Positions 7,084 through 15,569 of a stretch of DNA of 44,797 nt are shown here, piece after piece. Made by a program: the position numbers and the translations under genes. Below the pieces are notes generated by a model. That model was not told the origin of the DNA. It saw only the letters and a program-made list of their open reading frames with translations, and did not search any database. Positions within the stretch are counted from its first letter, which is position 1, and the number at the start of each line of letters is the position of its first letter. Origin of the DNA: JBBRUG01 sp038247995. Lineage in GTDB: Bacteria; Chloroflexota; Chloroflexia; Chloroflexales; Chloroflexaceae. Where the stretch lies: the NCBI GenBank assembly GCA_038247995.1, contig JBBRUG010000005.1, positions 1 to 44,797 of the forward strand. The letters are read 5' to 3'.

Positions 7084-7491
7084 ATGTTTACGCTGGTGGA
7101 TCATGTGGGATTTGTGGTTGCCGATGTTGAAGCCGCCGTGGAATTTTACAGTCAGGCCTTTGGGCTTACGCAGTGGGAACGGATCAGCCTGCCCGAGCGC
7201 CACGCTGCGATCGCCGTCGCACGGATGGGTGATACGCTGCTGGAACTCATCGCGCCTACTTCTGATCAGGCCGCTTTCGCTCGCTTCTTAAACGAGAAGG
7301 GGCCGGGAATCCATCATATTGCCTATCGTGTCGACGACATTCAGGCCGCGTTGGACGATCTTCAGGCTCGCGGTGTGCCGCTGATCGACAAAACCCCGCG
7401 GCCTGGGATCCACAACACCCTGGTCGCCTTTGTGCATCCGAAAGCTGGCGGCCAGGGTGTGTTGGTGGAACTAGTGCAGCATGTATCATAG
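7084..7491 (+). CDS. mce: Methylmalonyl-CoA epimerase (VOC/glyoxalase fold)
   Basis: A 135-residue protein beginning MFTLVDHVGFVVADVEAAV. It interconverts the (R)- and (S)-forms of methylmalonyl-CoA. Expected metal ligands are visible: His in VDHVGF (His7), His in GIHHIAYRV (about residue 77) and Glu in VLVELVQ near the end. VEFYSQAFGL and the CoA-epimerase-like KGPGIHHIAYRVDD stretch fit the family. The start at 7084 is 7 bases after an AGGAG; the ATG at 7078 is too close to it. In Chloroflexaceae this step belongs to the 3-hydroxypropionate cycle and propionate metabolism, but no mutase or carboxylase gene is nearby. Confidence 0.88.
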   Translation: MFTLVDHVGFVVADVEAAVEFYSQAFGLTQWERISLPERHAAIAVARMGDTLLELIAPTSDQAAFARFLNEKGPGIHHIAYRVDDIQAALDDLQARGVPLIDKTPRPGIHNTLVAFVHPKAGGQGVLVELVQHVS

Positions 7492-7505
7492 GGCTAAAAC
7501 ATTTA

Positions 7506-7521
7506 CGCAGCAAGTGCTGCG
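7506..7521. terminator. Hairpin between convergent epimerase and methyltransferase genes
   Basis: CGCAGCA (7506-7512) and TGCTGCG (7515-7521) form a tight 7-bp stem, with flanking agggc/gccct able to extend the structure. It lies between the two convergent genes and could terminate both. The core GCAGCAAGTGCT recurs at 43684-43695. Confidence 0.45.
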
Positions 7522-7530
7522 GCCCTACGG

Positions 7531-8229
7531 CTAGACATAACTCCGTCCCACCAGCTTGCGCATGAACCGCCGGGCATCGGCGCGCATCAGGCGTGCGCCG
7601 AGTGCGCCGAAGAAGAGCGCTACCAGGGCCGGTAACGAGTTACGCGGCTGAGCCAAGCGCAAAAGCTCCTCTGGATCGTTCAGCGGCAGCGGCGAGCTAT
7701 CGCGCACTTCAACCTTCAGATCATCGCCGTGCCACTCACGCTCGATCCAGAAGAGATCGGGCATGCTACGCTGAAAGAAGTAGTAAGCCGGATTGTGCTC
7801 GTAGAGGTAGTCGAACAGTTCGCCAAAGGGTTCAGCCGGTTCCTTGGGGTGCAAGATCAGCGTGTCGTCGATCAGGTTCACATACCAGCGATGGAACGAC
7901 CAGTGGAACAGCCGCTCGGCAATCTCCGAGGGGCTCTGGATGTAGCCTGCTTCACTCACGCGGGTCAGTTCGCGGGCAAACTGCTCCGGGTCGTCCATAT
8001 GCTCCAGGATGTGCGAGCAAATCGTGTAGGCGAAGGCGCTTTCCTTAAAAGGCAGGTGGTGTGCATCGGCCACGACAAATGGCCGATCGACCACCAGATC
8101 GCCGCCGCGCTCACGATTATCGCTGCCGAGGAAGCGATCAACGAGTACGTTTGAGCGCGGGTTCGGATTGTCGCCGCTACCGATTTCAAGTACCAGGCCC
8201 GTTGCGGGCGGGTTTAACTTCTGTTTCAT
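7531..8229 (-). CDS. SAM-dependent class I methyltransferase (Methyltransf_11 type)
   Basis: A 232-residue protein. The SAM-binding motif I is VLEIGSGDNPNP (about residues 13-24). An acidic residue follows in VLVDRF, and the later motif TICSHILEHMDDPEQF (about 88-103) is typical of Methyltransf_11. The C-terminal half (LFHWSFHRWYVNLIDDTLILHP and beyond) is not recognised and the substrate is unknown. It lies downstream of mreB on the same strand. The whole gap between them is repeat copy B, so they may share a transcript. A weak GAAGA precedes the start. Confidence 0.82.
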   Translation of the reverse strand: MKQKLNPPATGLVLEIGSGDNPNPRSNVLVDRFLGSDNRERGGDLVVDRPFVVADAHHLPFKESAFAYTICSHILEHMDDPEQFARELTRVSEAGYIQSPSEIAERLFHWSFHRWYVNLIDDTLILHPKEPAEPFGELFDYLYEHNPAYYFFQRSMPDLFWIEREWHGDDLKVEVRDSSPLPLNDPEELLRLAQPRNSLPALVALFFGALGARLMRADARRFMRKLVGRSYV

Positions 8230-8235
8230 TTCTTC

Positions 8236-8336
8236 AGCATTGCTCAGATCGATTGCGCCTACGTTCCATGGCGCGAGCGCAGCGCGCCACCCGGTTCAGT
8301 GCCCGCAGTGACTCAATCGTGTTACTCAGTGCGCTA
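8236..8336 (-). repeat. 100-bp palindromic repeat, copy B
   Basis: Same element as copy A, in minus orientation. It begins exactly at the TAG stop codon of mreB (8334-8336) and ends 6 bases before the methyltransferase start, so it makes up essentially the whole intergenic region. The core stretches CACTGAACCGGGTGGCGCGC and CAATCGATCTGAGCAATGCT match the other copies. Confidence 0.88.
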
Positions 8337-9344
8337 ATTCAACTCGTCGCCGCTCAGACTATCGCGCAGAATATCCAGGTTCTCCAGTGCCAGGCCGGTG
8401 CCGATCGCCACACACGAGGCCGGTTGATCGGCTACATAACATGGCACACCTGTTACTTCAGTTAGCAGTTCGTTGATCCGGCGCAACATCGCGCCGCCGC
8501 CGGTCATCACCATGCCCTTGTCGATAATATCCGACGAGAGTTCGGGCGGTGTTTCCACCAGCACGGCACGCACGGCATTAACAATCGCCTCCAGCGGCTC
8601 CTGGAGCGCCTCAGTGATCTCGTTACTGTCTACCTCAATGGTGCGCGGCAGACCGGCCACCTGGTCGCGGCCGCGGATCTGCGTGGTGAGCGGGCGCTCC
8701 AGCGGTAACGCGGCGCCGATCTCAATTTTGATGCTTTCAGCCGTCCGCTCGCCGATCAGCACGTTGTACTTGCGCTTGATATACGCGGCAATCGCTTCGT
8801 CGAACTTGTTGCCGCCGACGCGTACCGAGGTGCTGACCACAATATCATTCAGCGAGATCACAGCTACTTCGGTGGTGCCGCCGCCGATATCGATGATCAG
8901 GTTGCCCGACGGCTGCGCCACCGGAATATTTGCCCCGATCGCCGCCGCTAAGGGCTCGCGGATCAGATAGGCGCGCCCGGCGCCGGCTTCCAAGGCCGCG
9001 TCGCGCACGGCACGCATCTCAACACTCGTTACGCCGGCAGGAATACAGATCATCACCTCGGGCTTGCTGATCCGAAAGCGCCCTGCTGAGCGGTTGATGA
9101 AGTGCTTGAGCATGGCTTCTGTCACTTCATAGTCGGCGATTACACCATTGCGCATGGGCCGGATCACTTCGATACTCTCCGGCTCACGCCCTAGCATTGC
9201 CAGCGCCTCCGAGCCAACGGCGCGTACCCGGCCATCGCGCGTGCTTAATGCTACTACTGAGGGCTCGGAGAGTACGATTCCGCGCCCCTTCACATAGACC
9301 AGCACATTTGCTGTGCCGAGGTCAATTCCAATCTTCCGCGCCAT
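8334..9344 (-). CDS. mreB: Rod shape-determining protein MreB
   Basis: A 336-residue bacterial actin that organises cell-wall synthesis along the cell length. The nucleotide-binding motifs are present: IGIDLGTANVLVYVKGRGIV (phosphate 1, residue 5 on), IDIGGGTTEVAVIS (phosphate 2, about 150-163) and MTGGGAMLRR (adenosine, near 290). Length is normal for MreB. AAAGGA lies about 7 bases before the ATG. The last codons end in TAG, which is the first triplet of repeat copy B. No mreC or mreD is adjacent, so this is a stand-alone mreB. MurJ, another envelope gene, is elsewhere in the window. Confidence 0.96.
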   Translation of the reverse strand: MARKIGIDLGTANVLVYVKGRGIVLSEPSVVALSTRDGRVRAVGSEALAMLGREPESIEVIRPMRNGVIADYEVTEAMLKHFINRSAGRFRISKPEVMICIPAGVTSVEMRAVRDAALEAGAGRAYLIREPLAAAIGANIPVAQPSGNLIIDIGGGTTEVAVISLNDIVVSTSVRVGGNKFDEAIAAYIKRKYNVLIGERTAESIKIEIGAALPLERPLTTQIRGRDQVAGLPRTIEVDSNEITEALQEPLEAIVNAVRAVLVETPPELSSDIIDKGMVMTGGGAMLRRINELLTEVTGVPCYVADQPASCVAIGTGLALENLDILRDSLSGDELN

Positions 9345-9437
9345 GACTATCCTTTATGTGCTGCGGCGCTCTGGCCGCATAGATCCTATCTTATGTACCC
9401 TGAACCTGCCTATTATAACGTAGGTTGTAGAATCGTT

Positions 9438-9472
9438 GGGCCGTAGCGATTGCATTGCAATCACTACGGCCC
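9438..9472. terminator. 35-bp near-perfect palindrome between atpC and mreB
   Basis: Arms 9438-9454 and 9456-9472 pair with one mismatch. On the minus strand it follows atpC, but its T-run (complement of 9475-9481) comes before the stem rather than after it, so it is not a textbook intrinsic terminator. It is the best candidate for the 3' end of the atp operon. Confidence 0.55.
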
Positions 9473-9500
9473 GGAAAAAAACTGTATCGAAGGAGCGGGA

Positions 9501-9917
9501 TTAACTGCGCCGCCCGTACTCCCTCAGTTGGGCCACGCGCATCCGCGCCAGTTCTTTACGCAGTTTCGCCTCAGCGATCAGTTGATCACGCTCGGTTTGC
9601 GCCATCTTCATGCGCTCTTCGGCCAGGGCGCGGGACTGCTCGGCACGCTCAAGGTCGATCTCGTCGGCGCGTTCCACTGTGTCGGCGAGGATGGTGATCC
9701 GCGTCGGAAGCACCTCCATAAACCCACCCGACACTGCGAAGGGCGTGCGTTCACCATCCTTCAAGATGTCGAGCTCGCCTGGTTCAAGGACGGTAAGCAG
9801 CGGCGCGTGACGCGGCAAAATGCCCACTCGTCCATCACGTGTCGGCGCGCTCACCATATCGACTTCATTGGAGTACACCACTCGCTCGGCGGTGACGATC
9901 TCAAGCTGGATGGGCAT
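9501..9917 (-). CDS. atpC: F1 ATP synthase epsilon subunit
   Basis: A 138-residue epsilon subunit of the central stalk. The beta-sandwich domain starts MPIQLEIVTAERVVYSNEVD and contains GILPRHAPLLTVLEPGEL. The C-terminal half is helical (ERADEIDLERAEQSRALAEE), the part that can extend and inhibit the enzyme in many bacteria. It is the last gene of the eight-gene operon, about 80 bases after atpD. Confidence 0.95.
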   Translation of the reverse strand: MPIQLEIVTAERVVYSNEVDMVSAPTRDGRVGILPRHAPLLTVLEPGELDILKDGERTPFAVSGGFMEVLPTRITILADTVERADEIDLERAEQSRALAEERMKMAQTERDQLIAEAKLRKELARMRVAQLREYGRRS

Positions 9918-9996
9918 ATTTTAGCTCCTGCCATGGTGATGGGGTGCCACTATTGTCGTCGCGAGCAATGTGTCACCCCCGCACCGTGTTACCCTG

Positions 9997-11415
9997 TTAT
10001 TTCTGGCTTGCCTCATAGGCGGCCAAAACATCGTCGAAGCCGCCTTGCATATAGAAGAACGACTCAGGGATATGGTCGCCTTCGCCGCCTAGGACGCGCT
10101 GGAAGCTCTTCACCGTCTCATCGATCGGCACATACTCGCCGTCGCGACCGGTGAACTGCTTAGCTACCGTGAAGGGCTGCGAGAAGAAGAGCTCGACCTT
10201 GCGCGCGCGCGAGACAGTAAGCTTGTCTTCATCGTTCAGTTCTTCCATACCGAGAATGGCAATGATGTCCTTGAGGTCGCGGTAGCGCTGGAGCACGCGC
10301 TTAACGGCCTGAGCCGTCTCGTAGTGCAACTCGCCGACAATATTCGGGTCGAGAATACGGCTATTCGAGGCCAGCGGATCTACGGCAGGAAAGATCGCCC
10401 GTTCGGCGATGCTGCGCTCAAGTGAGATTGTCGCGTCGAGGTGGGCGAACACTGTTGCCGGCGCCGGGTCGGTATAGTCGTCGGCGGGCACATAGACGGC
10501 CTGCATCGACGTAATCGAACCCTTCTTCGTCGAGGTGATCCGCTCCTGCAACTCACCCATTTCGGTGCCGAGCGTCGGCTGGTAGCCTACCTGTGAAGGC
10601 ATACGCCCAAGTAGCGACGACACTTCGGAACCGGCCTGTACGAAGCGGAAAATATTATCGACGAAGAGCAGAATATCGCGACCCTCATCGCGGAAGTACT
10701 CAGCCATGGTCAGCGCCGTCAGACCCACGCGCAGACGGGCGCCGGGCGGCTCGTTCATCTGGCCGAAAACCATCACCGTCTTATCGAACACGGTTGTGGT
10801 TTCGTCGATGCGCGATTCCTTCATTTCGACCATGAGGTCGTTGCCTTCGCGTGAGCGCTCGCCCACGCCGGCAAATACCGAGAAGCCCGACTGCTTCATA
10901 GCGATATTCGCAATCAGTTCCTGGATGACCACGGTCTTGCCCACGCCGGCGCCACCGAAGATGGCCGTCTTACCGCCGCGCGTAAAGGGCGCTACCAGAT
11001 CGATCACCTTGATGCCGGTCTCGAAGATCTGGGCTTGGGTGCTCTGATCTTCGAACGAGGGCGCCTCCTGATGGATCGGCCGCCGTTCAACATCACTGGG
11101 GATGGCTCCTTTGCCATCGATCGGTTCGCCAAGCACGTTAAACACGCGTCCAAGCGTTGCCGGGCCGACCGGCACCGAAATCGCCTGGCCGGTATCGAAC
11201 ACATCGAGGCCCCGCCGCAGGCCATCGGTGGTACCCATCGCCACAGCTTTAACAACGCCATCACCAAGCTGCTGCTGTACTTCGCATACCAACCGCTCAC
11301 CATCGCCGAACTGAATTTCGATGGCGTTGTAGATCTCGGGCACATCGCCAAGCGGGAACTTGGCGGTAATCACCACGCCCATGATCTCAAGGACGGTTCC
11401 CTTGACATCGGACAT
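9997..11415 (-). CDS. atpD: F1 ATP synthase beta subunit
   Basis: A 472-residue catalytic subunit. Walker A GGAGVGKT is at residues 154-161, the GER motif follows in AGVGERSREG, and Walker B is ILLFVDNIFRF. The DELSEED-loop equivalent reads EELNDED. It catalyses ATP formation from ADP and phosphate at the alpha/beta interfaces. Length and motifs are normal, and its place between atpG and atpC is standard. Confidence 0.98.
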   Translation of the reverse strand: MSDVKGTVLEIMGVVITAKFPLGDVPEIYNAIEIQFGDGERLVCEVQQQLGDGVVKAVAMGTTDGLRRGLDVFDTGQAISVPVGPATLGRVFNVLGEPIDGKGAIPSDVERRPIHQEAPSFEDQSTQAQIFETGIKVIDLVAPFTRGGKTAIFGGAGVGKTVVIQELIANIAMKQSGFSVFAGVGERSREGNDLMVEMKESRIDETTTVFDKTVMVFGQMNEPPGARLRVGLTALTMAEYFRDEGRDILLFVDNIFRFVQAGSEVSSLLGRMPSQVGYQPTLGTEMGELQERITSTKKGSITSMQAVYVPADDYTDPAPATVFAHLDATISLERSIAERAIFPAVDPLASNSRILDPNIVGELHYETAQAVKRVLQRYRDLKDIIAILGMEELNDEDKLTVSRARKVELFFSQPFTVAKQFTGRDGEYVPIDETVKSFQRVLGGEGDHIPESFFYMQGGFDDVLAAYEASQK

Positions 11416-11487
11416 AGAAACCTCCCCTTCTTAGAACTGAACTGAACCGGGCTGCGTCCGTCGCAGGCGCCCGACTCAGTTCAGGAT

Positions 11488-12366
11488 TTAATCTCCAGAC
11501 AAGGCGTTCGCACCCGACGCAATCTCACTCACTTCGTTCGTAATCGCTGCTTGACGCGCCTTGTTGAAGGTTAGGGTCAGATCGCGCACAAGATCTTTGG
11601 CGTTGCGGGTCGCATTGCGCATGGCAACCATGCGGGCACTATGCTCGCTCGCAATGCTTTCGAGCACCGCCTGATAGATCTGGGTTTCGACATAACGCGG
11701 AAGCAGTGCATCGAGCACCTCTTCCTGGCTTGGCTCATACGTAAAATCGACCCGGCTCGCGCCTACCTCTAACGGCGGTGGCTCGACCGGCAAAAGTTGC
11801 TTCAGCGCCGGGCGCTGAAGCAGCGTATTAATAAATTCGCTGTAAATAATGTAAATCTCGTCGTACTCACCAGTCTGGAAGCGCGAAATCGCACTAACCG
11901 CGACCCCGAGAATATCTTCGATTGGCGGCGCATCACCCAATTTCGTCACTTCACCAGCCAATGGGTAGCCATTCCGCACAATAAAGTCGCGGCCTTTTTT
12001 ACCGTAAGAATAGACATCGACGCCGCGACCTTGGGCCCGCTGATCAAGAATGAAACGGGTTGCCCGGCGAAGCACGTTTGTTACGAGGCTGCCGCAGAGG
12101 CCGCGATCGGGTGTGACGATCAGCAACGCTACGTTCTTTACGGTTGCGCGCTTCTCCAGCAGCGTTCCCTGCCGAGCTGATCCTTGCACCCGACCAGCCA
12201 ATTCGGCCATCAGATCACGCATGCGATCGGCATATGGGCGCGTTGCCAGCACATTGCGCTGGGCGCGCTTCATCTTCGACGCCGAGACCATCTCCATTGC
12301 GCGGGTGATCTGGGCGATATTTTTCACCGAGCGAATGCGGCGCTTAATTTCACGGCTATTCGCCAT
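11488..12366 (-). CDS. atpG: F1 ATP synthase gamma subunit
   Basis: A 292-residue central-stalk rotor subunit, starting MANSREIKRRIRSVKNIAQI, a hallmark of gamma N-termini, and ending with the helix NKARQAAITNEVSEIASGAN. The ATG at 12366 is preceded by GGGAG. The open frame continues 30 codons upstream only because the octamer repeat there has no stop in that frame (it would encode a spurious Phe/Leu/Val-rich leader); that extension was rejected. The unusually long atpA-atpG gap holds that tandem repeat. Confidence 0.96.
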   Translation of the reverse strand: MANSREIKRRIRSVKNIAQITRAMEMVSASKMKRAQRNVLATRPYADRMRDLMAELAGRVQGSARQGTLLEKRATVKNVALLIVTPDRGLCGSLVTNVLRRATRFILDQRAQGRGVDVYSYGKKGRDFIVRNGYPLAGEVTKLGDAPPIEDILGVAVSAISRFQTGEYDEIYIIYSEFINTLLQRPALKQLLPVEPPPLEVGASRVDFTYEPSQEEVLDALLPRYVETQIYQAVLESIASEHSARMVAMRNATRNAKDLVRDLTLTFNKARQAAITNEVSEIASGANALSGD

Positions 12367-12377
12367 GGCTATCTCCC

Positions 12378-12441
12378 GAACAAAGGAACAAGAGAACAAA
12401 GGAACAAGAGAACAAAGGAATAAGAGAACAAAGGAACAAAC
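12378..12441. repeat. 8-bp tandem repeat (GAACAAAG/GAACAAGA) in the atpA-atpG gap
   Basis: Eight consecutive octamers, alternating GAACAAAG and GAACAAGA (a 16-bp higher unit repeated about four times, with one GAATAAGA variant and a final GAACAAAC). It starts 12 bases upstream of the atpG start codon. A degenerate inverted counterpart (ttgttcttctgttcc) lies at about 12498-12512 on the other side of the gap, so the transcript could fold. Confidence 0.9.
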
Positions 12442-12544
12442 AAGTAGATCATACATTGCCCTGATTAACGTACAAAATGCACCCTAACCTGATCAGCTTT
12501 GTTCTTCTGTTCCCCGGTTCTTTTGTGCTCCGGTTCCTTGGCAA

Positions 12545-14116
12545 TCACTCACTATAGTCGCTCGTCGTCTTGAATTCTTTGATCGCCCCCACGAGCGCGT
12601 TCTTCACCTCGTCCGACGGGAATTTCCGATCCAGCCGGTTATCGCGGATCAGCGTACGCACTTCAGGATGCGCCGTTTTCAGGAACTCGATGAAATCATC
12701 GCGCCACTGGGTAATGCGGGCCACCGGCACATCATCGAGGTAGTTATTGTTCGCTGCGTAGAGTACCGACACCTGATCTTCCACCGGCAGCGGATTGTAC
12801 TGGATCTGCTTCAGCAGTTCCTGCAAGCGCTGGCCACGATCGATCTGCGCCTTCGTCACCGGGTCGAGATCGGTTGCGAACTGCGCAAAAGCCGCGAGGT
12901 CGCGGAACTGTGCCAACTCACCTTTCATCTTACCGGCTACCGAGCGCATCGCGCGTGTCTGCGCTGCCGAACCCACCCGGCTTACCGAAACACCGACGTT
13001 GAGCGCCGGACGCTGACCGGCATTGAACAGGTCGGCTTCCAGGTAAATCTGGCCATCGGTGATCGAAATCACGTTGGTGGGAATATAGGCCGACACGTCA
13101 TTAGCTTGGGTTTCAATCACGGGTAGCGCCGTAAGCGAGCCACCACCATTTTCATCATTCAGGCGCGCAGCACGCTCAAGCAAGCGCGAGTGCAAGTAAA
13201 ACACGTCGCCGGGATAGGCTTCGCGGCCGGGCGGACGACGGAGCAGCAATGAGACTTGGCGGTAGGCTACAGCGTGCTTGGAGAGGTCGTCATACACGAT
13301 CAGTGCATCTTTGACGAGCTCACCATCGATCATCACGCCGTTTTCCATGACTTCTTCGCCCATCGCACAACCGGCGTAGGGCGCAATGAACTGGAGCGCG
13401 GCGCTATCCGAGGCCGAAGCCGAAACGACAATCGTGTACTCAAGCGCGCCATACTTTTCAAGAATGCCGACGACCTGCGCAACCTGGGCGCGGCGCTGAC
13501 CAATGGCGACGTAGATACAAACCATCCCCTGGCCCTTCTGGTTGAGGATGGTGTCGATCGCGACGGCAGTTTTGCCGGTCTGCCGGTCGCCAATGATCAA
13601 CTCACGCTGACCACGACCGACCGGGATCAGGGCATCGATCGCAATAATACCGGTTTGTACCGGCGTATCGACCGATTGGCGGGTAATCACACCAGGCGCA
13701 ATCCGCTCGATTGGCCGCCGAGCCTCGGTAAGCACCGGGCCTTTGCCATCGATGGGTTGACCGAGCGAGTTCACCACGCGACCCAATAGCACCTGCCCAA
13801 CGGGCACACCAATGATTTCGCCCGTCGAATTGACCTGGTCGCCCTCTTCGATCGACTCACTATCACCGAGCACGATCACGGCTACCGCATCCTCTTCGAG
13901 GTTTTGCGCAATGCCATAAATCGACTCGCTCCGCCCGGCCTTGGGCGGGAATTCAATCAGTTCCGAGGCCACAGCCTGATCAAGACCTTCAACGCGGGCA
14001 ACACCGTCGCCGACGCTCATCACCGTGCCAACATTCACCTGGCGTGGTTTGAGGTCAACGCCGGCGGAAATGCCGGCCTTCAGACGTGAGAGCAGATCAT
14101 CCGTCAGAGTTGTCAT
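12545..14116 (-). CDS. atpA: F1 ATP synthase alpha subunit
   Basis: A 523-residue non-catalytic nucleotide-binding subunit. Walker A GDRQTGKT is at residues 176-183. The stretches ESIYGIAQNLEEDAVAV, IIAIDALIPVGRGQRELIIG and SVSRVGSAAQTRAMRSVAG are characteristic. Length is slightly above the usual ~505 because of a short C-terminal extension (IKEFKTTSDYSE). It lies between atpH and atpG. The 178-base gap to atpG is larger than most in the operon and is filled by short tandem repeats. Confidence 0.98.
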   Translation of the reverse strand: MTTLTDDLLSRLKAGISAGVDLKPRQVNVGTVMSVGDGVARVEGLDQAVASELIEFPPKAGRSESIYGIAQNLEEDAVAVIVLGDSESIEEGDQVNSTGEIIGVPVGQVLLGRVVNSLGQPIDGKGPVLTEARRPIERIAPGVITRQSVDTPVQTGIIAIDALIPVGRGQRELIIGDRQTGKTAVAIDTILNQKGQGMVCIYVAIGQRRAQVAQVVGILEKYGALEYTIVVSASASDSAALQFIAPYAGCAMGEEVMENGVMIDGELVKDALIVYDDLSKHAVAYRQVSLLLRRPPGREAYPGDVFYLHSRLLERAARLNDENGGGSLTALPVIETQANDVSAYIPTNVISITDGQIYLEADLFNAGQRPALNVGVSVSRVGSAAQTRAMRSVAGKMKGELAQFRDLAAFAQFATDLDPVTKAQIDRGQRLQELLKQIQYNPLPVEDQVSVLYAANNNYLDDVPVARITQWRDDFIEFLKTAHPEVRTLIRDNRLDRKFPSDEVKNALVGAIKEFKTTSDYSE

Positions 14117-14180
14117 CGCTCTGCTCCGTATGCAGACCGCTGCGGGGCGGGCGCAAGCGCCGTAGAACCCGCGAGGCGGC

Positions 14181-14666
14181 TTAGCTATTCAGCATATTGC
14201 GCTGGATGGCGCTGAGACGCGTGCGCAAACTATTATCAAGAACCTGATCGCCCACCCGAATGACCAGGCCGCCAAGCAAGCTTTCATCGACATCGAAGCG
14301 TACCTGAACAGCGCCATAGCGCTGCTGCAGATCGGCCTCAACTGAGCGCTGTTGTTCGGCGCTGAGGGCGACGGCACTGGTTACCTGGGCCATTACAGCC
14401 GTTACACCACCGGCGGCGGCATAAGCTGCGAACGCTTCCGTAATTGTGCCAACATCCTCAAGCAGCCCTTCACGCGCCAGCCCAAACAAAAAGTTGCGCA
14501 CCTGCGGCAAGGTGTCGGCGGGCAGCGCGGCAGTGAGCCGACTGGCCGCATCGCCACTGCCAGCGGCAACTTTTGGGGCCGCAGCGCGCAACTGCTCTAA
14601 AGCCGCGCCTACCAGGGCTTCGTAGAGCGTCCCTGCAACCGCCTTGGCATCAACAGTGGTAGCCAT
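14181..14666 (-). CDS. atpH: F1 ATP synthase delta subunit
   Basis: A 161-residue peripheral-stalk subunit, a little shorter than the usual ~175-180. It begins MATTVDAKAVAGTLYEALVG and ends with the conserved ESLLGGLVIRVGDQVLDNSL segment, a strong delta signature (DxSLLGGxxIRVGDxVxDxS). Position between atpF and atpA supports the call. It links the b-subunit stalk to the top of F1. Confidence 0.95.
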   Translation of the reverse strand: MATTVDAKAVAGTLYEALVGAALEQLRAAAPKVAAGSGDAASRLTAALPADTLPQVRNFLFGLAREGLLEDVGTITEAFAAYAAAGGVTAVMAQVTSAVALSAEQQRSVEADLQQRYGAVQVRFDVDESLLGGLVIRVGDQVLDNSLRTRLSAIQRNMLNS

Positions 14667-14724
14667 ACTCTACTTCTTGTTTCCACAGGCATTCAGGGGC
14701 GATATACCGCCCCTGCACCTGCTC

Positions 14725-15219
14725 TTAATTGCGCCGATCAAGCGCCGCAAGCGACTCGGCGATCAACTTATCGTGGCCGCCGGCCCGAAGTTCAGCGCCG
14801 ATTACCCGGCTTGCGGTAAGCGTCACAAGATCAGCAATCTGATTCTTCGCCTCGCGCAGCAACTGATCACGCTCTTGTTCTGCTTGCGTGCGTGCATCGT
14901 CACGAATCTTTTCCGCCTCGCGCCGGGACTGATCGACGATTTCGCTGGCCTGCGCCTTCGCGCGATCCTGAGCCTGGGCGACAATCGACTGAGCCTCAGC
15001 GCGCGCCACGTTCAGCACCTGGGCCTTCTCGGCCTCAGCATCGCTCAACTGGCGCTTGACCATCTCGGCATCCTGCAAGCTCTGCTCGATCCGCTTGGAG
15101 CGTTCAGCGAGCATATTCAGCACGCGCTGATAGAGCAGCACATACAGAATACCGGCCATAATCACAAAGTTGATGATCTGGTAGATCAGCTTGGGTAGGT
15201 TAATGCCCAACTGTTCCAT
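14725..15219 (-). CDS. atpF: Fo ATP synthase b subunit
   Basis: A 164-residue stator subunit with one N-terminal membrane helix (INFVIMAGILYVLLYQRVL, about residues 16-34) and a long charged coiled coil (ERSKRIEQSLQDAEMVKRQL onward). The final residues ELRAGGHDKLIAESLAALD are the delta-binding end. Only one b gene is present. It sits between atpE and atpH as expected. Confidence 0.95.
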   Translation of the reverse strand: MEQLGINLPKLIYQIINFVIMAGILYVLLYQRVLNMLAERSKRIEQSLQDAEMVKRQLSDAEAEKAQVLNVARAEAQSIVAQAQDRAKAQASEIVDQSRREAEKIRDDARTQAEQERDQLLREAKNQIADLVTLTASRVIGAELRAGGHDKLIAESLAALDRRN

Positions 15220-15245
15220 CGTTGCCCCCTACAGCGCAAGCTTGT

Positions 15246-15479
15246 CTAGATGACACCGAAGCCGATGAGGAATGCGATCACCAGACCGAAGATCGCCAAC
15301 GCCTCAGCGAACACGATACCGATGAACATGTTGGTCACGATCGTGCCCTGGGCCTCGGGGTTGCGGCCAATGGCCTGTAGCGCGCCCGACACGATGAAGC
15401 CTATGCCAATGCCGGGGCCAATTGCGGCCAGGCCGATTGCAAGGGCAGTGGCGATCAGGCGGGAAGCCTCGACGTCCAT
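15246..15479 (-). CDS. atpE: Fo ATP synthase c subunit (proteolipid)
   Basis: A 77-residue double-helix hairpin. The glycine-rich first helix contains AIGPGIGIGFIVSGALQAIG, the polar loop is RNPEAQG, and the second helix carries the ion-binding Glu in VFAEALAIFGLV. Sodium-type c subunits usually have Gln in the glycine helix and Ser after the Glu; here these are Ile and Ala, so a proton-driven enzyme is inferred. The start at MDVEAS (15479) follows a GGAGG; the 14-codon upstream extension was rejected. Confidence 0.96.
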   Translation of the reverse strand: MDVEASRLIATALAIGLAAIGPGIGIGFIVSGALQAIGRNPEAQGTIVTNMFIGIVFAEALAIFGLVIAFLIGFGVI

Positions 15480-15569
15480 AGTGGGTAACTCCTCCGTATC
15501 TCCCAGTATATCCAAAAACACATGCTATCGGACTGCGCCGGGACACGCGCCCCGCCGCTGAACCGCATC

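Noticed and set aside
12378..12441. Possible CRISPR-like array
   Set aside because: Units are 8 bp with no spacers; it is a simple tandem repeat.
12367..12456. 30-codon N-terminal extension of atpG
   Set aside because: It is translated octamer repeat and would place a hydrophobic leader on a soluble rotor subunit; the MANSREIK start fits the family.
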